Source: CAYGBW01 sp964348185 (lineage in GTDB: Bacteria; Desulfobacterota; BSN033; WVXP01). Taken from it: DNA of 9,193 nt. Below, in pieces: positions 1 through 6,047 of this stretch. The position numbers and the translations under genes are program-made. Below the pieces are notes generated by a model. The model worked only from the letters and a program-made list of their open reading frames with translations, ran no database searches and was not told the DNA's origin. Numbering within the stretch: position 1 is the stretch's first letter; each line of letters opens with the position of its first letter. The DNA lies in NCBI GenBank assembly GCA_964348185.1, contig CAYGBW010000015.1, forward strand, positions 1 through 9,193, in the 5' to 3' direction.

Positions 1-106
1 CAGATTTTAGATTGCAGATTTTAGATTGCAGATTGCAGATTGCAGATTGCAGATTTTGGATTTTAGATTGCAGATTTTGGATTGTGGAGGCTTCGGATTT
101 CGGATT
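1..106. repeat. Heptanucleotide tandem repeat array (AGATTKY family)
   Basis: Fifteen consecutive 7-bp registers can be read from base 2 to 106. The core units are AGATTTT and AGATTGC (bases 2-57 and 65-78), with variants GGATTTT (58-64) and GGATTGT (79-85). The array then degrades through GGAGGCT (86-92) into two copies of TCGGATT (93-106) without losing the 7-bp phase. It begins at the window edge, so its full length is unknown. Because 7 is not a multiple of 3, all frames read through it as a repetitive peptide, which explains a spurious minus-strand ORF here. No coding function is proposed. Similar short heptamer repeats are known as intergenic elements in several bacterial groups; the role here is unknown. 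Confidence 0.9.
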
Positions 107-199
107 TTGATCCATTCACGTCGTGACGTCAAGGCTCCAACCTTTTGACTCTGACCACGCCTGTAGAACCTGATTTGCCAGAACGACAATCAAGGAATC

Positions 200-228
200 T
201 TGACAGCCAAGACCACATGGTGTAGTTT
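200..228 (+). promoter_or_regulatory. Candidate sigma70-type promoter of the tetR gene
   Basis: A perfect -35 hexamer TTGACA lies at 200-205. With a 17-bp spacer the -10 position is TAGTTT (223-228), a poor match. An alternative is TGTAGT at 221-226 with a TG dinucleotide at 218-219 and a short 15-bp spacer. The -35 is convincing and the -10 is not. The -10 region overlaps the first copy of the 12-bp direct repeat, as expected for a promoter repressed by its own TetR product. Inference from sequence only. Confidence 0.5.
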
Positions 229-264
229 AACTCTGTGGTTTAAATAAATGGTTAGTTTAACTCT
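223..264. promoter_or_regulatory. 12-bp direct repeat, candidate TetR operator pair
   Basis: TAGTTTAACTCT occurs exactly twice, at 223-234 and 253-264, a 30-bp offset (about three helical turns), so both copies face the same side of the DNA. The second copy runs into an inverted repeat, AACTC-TC-GAGTT (259-270). The pair lies between the -10 region and the start codon at 300, where a bound repressor would block transcription. Direct autoregulation by the adjacent TetR protein is typical of that family; binding here is inferred. Confidence 0.5.
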
Positions 265-299
265 CGAGTTGCCTCTGTACTCCCGAAAAGGAGATGAAC

Positions 300-932
300 A
301 TGGACACCCAGACAGTGAAAGAGAAACGGAGCAAGACGGTCCGCCGTATCCTCGACGCCGCAAAGGACGTTTTCTCCGAGGTCGGATTTGCCGGTGCACG
401 GGTTGACGAAATCGCAAAACGGGCCAGGGTCAATAAGGCCAGTATTTACTATCACATCGGCGAAAAGGATGCCCTCTACGCCGAGGTACTCCATGACGTC
501 TTCGGCCGCACAGGTGAACGGATGGCCGGTAACATGAAAGAAGAGAATCCCCCCGAGGAGAGGCTGAAAGCATATATCCAGAACATCGCCCGGACACTAG
601 ACCAACACCCCCACGTGCCTCCCATCATCATGCGGGAGGTCGCCTCTGGGGGAAAGAACTTTCCCGAGGTCGTCATGAAAGACATCGCCCGCATCGTCTC
701 CATGCTCGCCGAAATCCTTGAAGAGGGTGCGGAAAAAGGCATATTCGTTGAGACCAATCCGTTGGTCGTACACCTGATGGTCCTGGGCGCCTTCATATTC
801 TACAAGAATCTTGAGTCCATCAGGGCCAAGCATCCCGCTTTTCCTGAAACCCTTAGGAAACTGGATAAGAACACGTCCCGCAGTGTCGCCGAAGAGATCG
901 AGAAACTCCTATTGGGCGCTGTCCACCCATGA
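300..932 (+). CDS. TetR/AcrR-family transcriptional regulator
   Basis: A 210-residue protein of normal TetR length. Residues 10-60 form the N-terminal DNA-binding domain: helix 1 (RRILDAAKDVFSEVGF), then the helix-turn-helix at about 34-52 with the family pattern VDEIAKRARVNKASIYYHIGEKDALY. The C-terminal two thirds is helical and ligand-binding in this family; it contains MREVASGG, but I cannot name a ligand. The start at 300 is preferred because GGAG at 290-293 is 6 bases upstream, whereas the in-frame ATG at 294 directly abuts that Shine-Dalgarno. The gene is 30 bp or so upstream of a transporter gene on the same strand and probably represses the whole export locus and itself through the repeats at 223-264. 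The effector may be the exported substrate; that is inference. Confidence 0.92.
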   Translation: MDTQTVKEKRSKTVRRILDAAKDVFSEVGFAGARVDEIAKRARVNKASIYYHIGEKDALYAEVLHDVFGRTGERMAGNMKEENPPEERLKAYIQNIARTLDQHPHVPPIIMREVASGGKNFPEVVMKDIARIVSMLAEILEEGAEKGIFVETNPLVVHLMVLGAFIFYKNLESIRAKHPAFPETLRKLDKNTSRSVAEEIEKLLLGAVHP

Positions 933-965
933 AGATGGGCCGAACAGTAGGTTTGGAGGATCATG

Positions 966-3386
966 ATGGTAAATCTGAGAAGGCACATTGAGAAATGGTT
1001 CGAACATCTGGGCCACGTGATCTACCGCAACCCGATCAAAACCCTTCTCGTCATGCTTGTGGTGATCGCGGCGATGGCTTCTCAGGTTCCGAAAATCACC
1101 ATCGACACATCCACAGAGGGGTTTCTCCACGAAAACGATCCCATCCTTGCCGCCTACAACGCCTTCCGCGATCAGTTCGGTAGAGACGAGCTCATCATCG
1201 TCGCGATCAACCCGCCGAACGTCTTCGACCAGACGTTTCTGAAAAAACTCAAGGCCCTCCACGAAGACCTCGAGGAAAACGTTCCCCACATCGACGACAT
1301 CACGAGCCTCGTCAACGCGCGTAACACACGAGGCGAAAGGGACGAACTCATCGTGGAGGACCTGCTTGAAAACTGGCCAGAAACCAAAGGGGAAATGGAG
1401 GCTCTGAAAGCGCGGGTTCTCTCCAGTGCCATGTATCAGAATAACCTGATCTCTCAGGACGGCAGGTTCACCACGATTGTCATTAAGACTGACAGATACT
1501 CCTCCCTCGGACAAGACCTGGAGGTCCTCGAGGGGTTCGAGGACGACACGCCTGAAGACTCGGGCAAGAAAGGGCCTGACCTTGGGAAACAGCCCTACCT
1601 AACCGACAGAGAAAACGGTGAGGCTGTCATGGCCGTGCAGAGAATCCTGAGAAAGTACGAGGCACCCGACTTCCCCGTGTACCTGGCAGGTTCCCCCGTG
1701 GTCACCCACTTTCTCAAACGGACCATGCTAAAGGACATGCGAAAATTCATGGGACTCGCCGTCGTTACCATCGCGGTCTTTCTCTTTGTCATGTTCCGCA
1801 GGATCTCTGGGGTGCTCCTACCCCTCTTCCTCGTCATCCTCTCGCTCCTTTCCACTCTCGGCATCATGGCAGCTGCCCGGGTGCCCATCAAGCTCCCCAC
1901 GCAGATTCTCCCTTCCTTCCTTCTTGCTGTGTGCGTGGGCGCTTCGGTCCACATCCTCGCGATATTCTATCTCCGCTACCAGCAGAGCAGGGATAAGCAA
2001 GACGCTATCGCCTATGCCCTAGGCCATTCCGGGCTTGCGGTTGTTATGACGAGTGTGACCACGGCGGCGGGTCTTGTCTCCTTCTTGACGGCAGACGTGG
2101 CGCCCATCGCTGAAATCGGTATGTTTGCCAGCACCGGCGTCATGCTCGGATTGATCTATACCCTTGTGGGCCTACCCGCCCTCCTTGCCCTCGTGCCGAT
2201 AAAGAACAGGCCCTTCAAAGGGGGTGCACGAAACGCCACGCTCATGGACCGATTCCTCGCTAGAATCGGCAGTTTTTCCACGGGCCATCCAGGCCCGATT
2301 CTCGTCGCGGCCGCGCTCATTGTCGCCGTCTCGATCACTGCTGCTTTGAAGATACGGTTTTCCCATCACGTGCTCGGCTGGTTTCCGGAAAAGAACGAGA
2401 TCCGGTCGGCAACAGAAAGAATCGATCACGAGCTCCGCGGCTCGATCACCCTCGAAGTCGTCGTCGACACAGGCAGGGAAAACGGCCTTTACGAGCCGGA
2501 CATTCTCAACCGGCTTGAAAAGGCCACCGCCGATATCGAACCCCTGGAGCTTGAAGGGGTCTTCGCCGGAAAGGCGTGGTCTCTCACCACGATTCTCAAA
2601 GAAATCAACCAGGCTCTCAACGAGAACCGGCCGGACTTCTACACCGTCCCCCAGAACCGCGAACTGGTGGCTCAGGAGTTTCTTCTCTTCGAAAACACCG
2701 GCTCGGATGATCTCGAGGACGTCGTGGACAGTCAGTTCAGCATGGCCAGGTTCACCATCAAGGTTCCCTTCAGGGATGCTGTCACCTATAGAGCGTTCGA
2801 TGAGACAGTGGACCGCTACTTCAAAGAGAATTTTCCAGAGGCCAACGTCACCTTCACAGGCCTGGGTGTGCTGCTCATTAGAACCGTACTCAACACGATC
2901 ACGAGCATGGCGAAGAGCTACCTCATCGCCCTTGTGGTCGTCACGATTCTCATGATCCTGCTCATCGGACGGGTCCGTATCGGCATGCTCAGCATGATCC
3001 CGAACCTCGCCCCGATTCTCCTCACGCTGGGCGTGATGGGCGCCTTTTCCATCCCCATGGACCTCTTCACCATGATGGTGGGCAGCATCGCCATCGGTCT
3101 TGCCGTGGACGACACGATTCACTTCATGCACAACTTCCGCCGCTACTACGAAGACAGCGGAGATCCGAAGGAGGCGGTCCAGGAAACCCTTCACACCACC
3201 GGCCGGGCGATGCTCGTAACCAGCGTTGTGCTCTCCCTTGGGTTTTTTATCTTCACCTTTGCCACGATGAACAACCTCTTCAACTTCGGCCTCCTCACCG
3301 CCTTTACCATCGCCATGGCGCTCGCTGCCGACTACTTGATCGCACCGGCTCTCATGGTCTTGGTTAACCGCCGGAAAACCAACTAA
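966..3386 (+). CDS. RND superfamily (MMPL/COG1033-type) inner-membrane transporter
   Basis: An 806-residue, two-fold repeated RND-type exporter. Hydrophobic segments suggest 12 membrane helices: TM1 at about 24-42, a large periplasmic loop to about 255, TM2-6 at about 260-412, TM7 at about 443-463, a second periplasmic loop to about 648, then TM8-12 at about 650-800. The second half carries the proton-relay signature GLAVDDTIHFMHNF (Asp715-Asp716, bases 3108-3113). The equivalent site in the first half reads CVGASVHIL, with no acidic residue. Loop 1 has a charged low-complexity stretch at about 188-210. Start: GGAGG at 955-959 is 6 bases before ATG 966; ATG 963 is an alternative only 3 bases away. 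The protein is shorter than AcrB-type RND pumps (about 1,000 residues or more) and no membrane fusion protein is adjacent, fitting the MMPL-like branch that handles lipids or other hydrophobic molecules. The substrate is unknown. Confidence 0.9.
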   Translation: MVNLRRHIEKWFEHLGHVIYRNPIKTLLVMLVVIAAMASQVPKITIDTSTEGFLHENDPILAAYNAFRDQFGRDELIIVAINPPNVFDQTFLKKLKALHEDLEENVPHIDDITSLVNARNTRGERDELIVEDLLENWPETKGEMEALKARVLSSAMYQNNLISQDGRFTTIVIKTDRYSSLGQDLEVLEGFEDDTPEDSGKKGPDLGKQPYLTDRENGEAVMAVQRILRKYEAPDFPVYLAGSPVVTHFLKRTMLKDMRKFMGLAVVTIAVFLFVMFRRISGVLLPLFLVILSLLSTLGIMAAARVPIKLPTQILPSFLLAVCVGASVHILAIFYLRYQQSRDKQDAIAYALGHSGLAVVMTSVTTAAGLVSFLTADVAPIAEIGMFASTGVMLGLIYTLVGLPALLALVPIKNRPFKGGARNATLMDRFLARIGSFSTGHPGPILVAAALIVAVSITAALKIRFSHHVLGWFPEKNEIRSATERIDHELRGSITLEVVVDTGRENGLYEPDILNRLEKATADIEPLELEGVFAGKAWSLTTILKEINQALNENRPDFYTVPQNRELVAQEFLLFENTGSDDLEDVVDSQFSMARFTIKVPFRDAVTYRAFDETVDRYFKENFPEANVTFTGLGVLLIRTVLNTITSMAKSYLIALVVVTILMILLIGRVRIGMLSMIPNLAPILLTLGVMGAFSIPMDLFTMMVGSIAIGLAVDDTIHFMHNFRRYYEDSGDPKEAVQETLHTTGRAMLVTSVVLSLGFFIFTFATMNNLFNFGLLTAFTIAMALAADYLIAPALMVLVNRRKTN

Positions 3387-3404
3387 CCGGGACGGAGGAA
3401 AGAC

Positions 3405-4223
3405 ATGAAAACCATGATAAAGCGCTATCTCCCAGCGATCCTTGCCCTCGTCTTGATCCTGGTCTTCGTCATCCCTGCCGCCTTTGCCGACGACCCAGAG
3501 GCCCGGGCCATCATGGAAAAGGTGGACGCCCGTGACGACGGTGACAACCAGGTCTCGGATATGGAGATGATCCTCATCGATAAGAGGGGCAAGGAGAGGC
3601 TGCGCAAGATACGGGCTTTCAGGAAGGACAAAGGGAAGGACACCCTGAGCCTGATGTTCTTTCTCCATCCCCCGGACGTCGAAGACACGGCCTTTCTCAC
3701 TTACGACTATCGTGAGGCTGACAGAGACGACGACCAGTGGCTCTATCTGCCTGCCCTTCGCAAGACCAAACGCATTGCCTCAACCGACAAGACCGGCAGC
3801 TTCATGGGTTCGGATTTTTCTTATGCTGATATGACGCGTCGGGAGCTTGACGATTACGACTATACCCTTCTCCGGGAGGCCGAGGTGGGCGGCACAGAGA
3901 CCTGGTTGATTCAATCCCTGCCGCGGACCAAGAGGGTGATTGATCAGTACGGCTACACGAAATCCGTCCTCTTCGTTCGGAAAGACAACTTCGTTGTGAT
4001 CCGGGCCGTTAACTGGGTTAAGGCGGGAAATCGCCTGAAGTACATGGATGCCAAAAAGCTGGAGGTGATCGATGGGATCTGGGTGGCCACAGAGATTCAC
4101 ATGACCACCAAGAAGGCGAAAAGAACGCTCCACAAGACCATCATGAAGTTCCACAACGTGAAGTTCAACCAGAGCCTTGACGAAAGCCTCTTCACCGTCC
4201 GGCAGATGGAAAAGGGACTCTAG
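3405..4223 (+). CDS. LolA-like outer membrane lipoprotein-sorting family protein (periplasmic)
   Basis: A 272-residue exported protein. The N-terminus is a clear Sec signal peptide: basic MKTMIKR, a hydrophobic core at residues 8-23, and a signal peptidase I site after AFA (residue 28). The mature part is beta-rich and carries motifs I associate with the LolA_like/PF17131 family: DQWLYLPALRKTKRI (110-124) and SFMGSDFSYAD (132-142). Its length fits that family rather than LolA itself (about 200 residues). GGAGG at 3394-3398 lies 6 bases before the ATG, and the gene begins 18 bases after the RND stop, so the two are very likely co-transcribed. Known LolA-fold proteins bind acyl chains in a hydrophobic cavity; here it is inferred to carry the pump's hydrophobic substrate across the periplasm. 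The family call is from memory of motifs, without a search. Confidence 0.85.
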   Translation: MKTMIKRYLPAILALVLILVFVIPAAFADDPEARAIMEKVDARDDGDNQVSDMEMILIDKRGKERLRKIRAFRKDKGKDTLSLMFFLHPPDVEDTAFLTYDYREADRDDDQWLYLPALRKTKRIASTDKTGSFMGSDFSYADMTRRELDDYDYTLLREAEVGGTETWLIQSLPRTKRVIDQYGYTKSVLFVRKDNFVVIRAVNWVKAGNRLKYMDAKKLEVIDGIWVATEIHMTTKKAKRTLHKTIMKFHNVKFNQSLDESLFTVRQMEKGL

Positions 4224-4238
4224 CCGTCTTATGACGGC
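4223..4238 (+). terminator. Intercistronic hairpin at the end of the LolA-like gene
   Basis: A perfect 6-bp stem GCCGTC/GACGGC (4223-4228 with 4233-4238) encloses a TTAT loop. It starts on the last base of the LolA-like gene's TAG stop. Only a weak T-rich stretch (GTTTG) follows, so it is a poor intrinsic terminator. It may instead protect the upstream mRNA end or partially attenuate read-through to the barrel gene. Confidence 0.4.
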
Positions 4239-4265
4239 AGTGTTTGATCCTTGGCTCAGGTTCAT

Positions 4266-4323
4266 GCCTGTGGATGCTGGACGCTCGACAAGCAATCGCG
4301 TTTCCTTCATCCAGTATCCAGGC
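4266..4323. repeat. Imperfect inverted repeat of TGGATRC heptamers
   Basis: TGGATGCTGG at 4271-4280 is matched by CCAGTATCCA at 4311-4320 (9 of 10 complementary, the tenth a possible G-U pair). GCC/GGC extends the stem beyond a 2-base bulge (4266-4268 with 4321-4323). Each arm is a pair of heptamers: TGGATGC TGGACGC on the plus strand, and TGGATAC TGGATGA on the minus strand (4307-4320). The loop is about 30 bases. The element fills most of the 144-159 bp space before the barrel gene. It resembles dispersed intergenic repeats more than a terminator, since no T-tract follows. Confidence 0.55.
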
Positions 4324-4382
4324 GAGGCTAAGACAGGGGGGAAGATTCAATTGCCATAGAGTCCGGTGTGGGTGGACTGATT

Positions 4383-5840
4383 GTGAGGACTGGGGTCGTC
4401 TTACTGATCGGAGTTTTTCTGTCGTGCTGCAGACCCGACATCGCAGCCGGCCAGGAAAGTCCTCTGAGACCCCTTCCTGCCAGGGAGCTCGATGAGGAAC
4501 GAGAGAGTCTGGACGATAACGCCCGGGCTGTCCAAGGAAAGGACTCCCTTGACGATGTTCTGGAGGGATTCGAAGAGGACGTGGGCATTGCCGAGGAAGT
4601 CATCCCAGAAGCGGAGAAAAAGCCCCCCTTTTGGGACCTCTCAGGGACCTTGGGTCTGCAGGTGTCCTACAACGTCGCCCATGACCCCCCAGAGCCCGGA
4701 GAGGCGGATTTTCGCGGGTTGTCGAGCCTTCGTCCTGAGATCCAGCTCGACCTGGATCTCGTGATTTCAGAAAACTGGAGGGCACTGATCAGTGGCAGAG
4801 GGTTCTACGATTTCGCCTACGCGATCCAGGGCCGAGATCAATATGCCGATGAACTGCGGGATGAATACGAGTGGGAGGCAGAGTTGTTCGACGTGTGGCT
4901 GCAGGGCCGCTTGCACGCCAATGTCGATCTAAGAGTGGGTCGCCAGGTTGTTGTCTGGGGTAGGTCAGACAACATCCGCGTCACAGATATCCTGAACCCC
5001 CTCGACAATCGTACCCCGGGCCTGGTCGATATTCGATTTCTCCGTCTACCCGTTACCCTGACCAGGCTCGACTACTACTGGGGACAATGGAACCTGAGTG
5101 GGATCGCGGTGCACGAAATCCGGTTTAACAAGAACCCGGTATTCAACAGCGACTTCTTTCCCTTCGACAGGCCCCTACCCCCCGAAGAGGAGCCTCCTAA
5201 CACGCTTGAGAATACGGAGTTTGGATTGGCCCTGAACGGCATTTTCAGGGGTTGGGATGTATCCCTCTACGGAGCGCGGTTTTTTGATGATCAAGCGCAC
5301 CTGGAAAGGGTTTCCCCCATGCAACTTGTACGGCGTCATAGCCGTCTCACCATGGTAGGCGCCGCAGCGAACCTGGCCCTGGGTAACTGGCTTCTGAAAT
5401 CGGAGGCGGCCTACTTCGACGGTTTGGAGTTCCTCGCTTTACCCGGGGAGAAGAAATCCCGCTTCGATGCGCTCTTCGGTGTGGAATACTCAGGGTTTCC
5501 AAACACGATTCTTTCTCTGGAAGCGGTGAATCGACATATCAACGATTTTGACCCCATCCTGGAGCTCCCCCCGGCGAGTGCCCAGGAGAATGAATTCCAG
5601 ACCGTGCTCCGCTATACCGGTGATTTCCTCAATGATACGCTCGAACTCGTCCTGCTCCTATCAACATTCGGCGTAACCGGAGAAGATGGAGCGTTCCAGC
5701 GGGCCACAGTAGAATATGACGTGACAGATTCCTTTTCTGTCATGGGGGGCGTGATCCTCTACCAATCGGGCGATATACCCTTGACCAGAAACATTGGAGA
5801 TAACGACCGCGTGTTTCTAATCGCCAAGTACAGGTTTTAG
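4383..5840 (+). CDS. DUF1302-like outer-membrane beta-barrel protein
   Basis: A 485-residue exported protein. A signal peptide is visible (MRT, then a hydrophobic core at 4-16, then RPDIAAG). Residues 33-80 are very acidic and probably helical (ESLDD, DSLDDVLEGFEEDV). From about residue 85 the protein alternates short amphipathic strands with aromatic ends, typical of a beta-barrel, and ends in AKYRF, the C-terminal Phe signal for BAM assembly. The block GRQVVVWG followed by DILNPLDNR (about 185-210) matches DUF1302-type proteins as I remember them. Start choice: GTG 4383 has GGTGGA at 4371-4376, 6 bases upstream; GTG 4368 would add five residues and has no clear ribosome site. The protein is inferred to be the outer-membrane partner of the RND pump and LolA-like carrier upstream. 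Whether it forms a pore or binds lipid is unknown. Confidence 0.82.
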   Translation: MRTGVVLLIGVFLSCCRPDIAAGQESPLRPLPARELDEERESLDDNARAVQGKDSLDDVLEGFEEDVGIAEEVIPEAEKKPPFWDLSGTLGLQVSYNVAHDPPEPGEADFRGLSSLRPEIQLDLDLVISENWRALISGRGFYDFAYAIQGRDQYADELRDEYEWEAELFDVWLQGRLHANVDLRVGRQVVVWGRSDNIRVTDILNPLDNRTPGLVDIRFLRLPVTLTRLDYYWGQWNLSGIAVHEIRFNKNPVFNSDFFPFDRPLPPEEEPPNTLENTEFGLALNGIFRGWDVSLYGARFFDDQAHLERVSPMQLVRRHSRLTMVGAAANLALGNWLLKSEAAYFDGLEFLALPGEKKSRFDALFGVEYSGFPNTILSLEAVNRHINDFDPILELPPASAQENEFQTVLRYTGDFLNDTLELVLLLSTFGVTGEDGAFQRATVEYDVTDSFSVMGGVILYQSGDIPLTRNIGDNDRVFLIAKYRF

Positions 5841-5862
5841 AAAAGCCGTTTTGAGCTTTTCT
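5839..5862 (+). terminator. Weak hairpin at the end of the barrel gene
   Basis: AGAAAAGC (5839-5846) pairs perfectly with GCTTTTCT (5855-5862) around an 8-base loop. It begins within the TAG stop of the barrel gene. The stem is A/T-rich with three G/C pairs, and the T-run is inside the stem rather than after it, so it is only a candidate terminator for the export operon. Confidence 0.35.
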
Positions 5863-5986
5863 CCAGAGATAGGCGGAAACTCGTCTTTTCAAGGCCCCTG
5901 TCAGGATACGGGAAATAGCACAACCGCCGGACCCCTCATGATGAGGTTAGCCTGTCAATCTTCAGGGGGCAGCAATCGAAAAAGCC

Positions 5987-6017
5987 TTGACAAAAACAGA
6001 GAAACCGATAACACTAT
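5987..6017 (+). promoter_or_regulatory. Candidate promoter of proS
   Basis: A perfect -35 hexamer TTGACA is at 5987-5992. The -10 is ambiguous: AACACT (6010-6015) at a 17-bp spacing, or CACTAT (6012-6017) at 19 bp, each matching 3 of 6. It lies 30-60 bases before the proS start and fits a constitutive housekeeping promoter with a short leader. That leader is too short for a T-box. The rest of the space back to 5863 holds only a small palindrome, CCTCATGATGAGG (5934-5946). Confidence 0.5.
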
Positions 6018-6047
6018 AGGGCTCGATCACAGTTGAAGGAGTCTTCT

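Noticed and set aside
1..106. Possible CRISPR array
   Set aside because: Units are 7 bp and contiguous, with no spacers; no cas genes in the window.
7..189. Minus-strand ORF with a repeated NLQSAIC-like peptide
   Set aside because: The periodic peptide is only the heptamer DNA repeat read through in frame.
909..1514. 201-codon minus-strand open frame across the tetR-RND junction
   Set aside because: Shadow of two well-supported plus-strand genes; no motif or start signal.
2172..3668. 498-codon open frame on the minus strand, antisense to the RND and LolA-like genes
   Set aside because: Its product is dominated by His, Asp, Glu and Gly with no recognisable fold, typical of the antisense frame of a GC-rich gene; the plus-strand frame is an unmistakable transporter.
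5851..6036. 61-codon plus-strand ORF between the barrel gene and proS
   Set aside because: No ribosome site, overlaps the barrel 3' hairpin and proS promoter, and its product is low-complexity without motifs.
5863..6047. T-box or other riboswitch ahead of proS
   Set aside because: No T-box sequence or specifier stem seen, and the inferred promoter leaves too short a leader.
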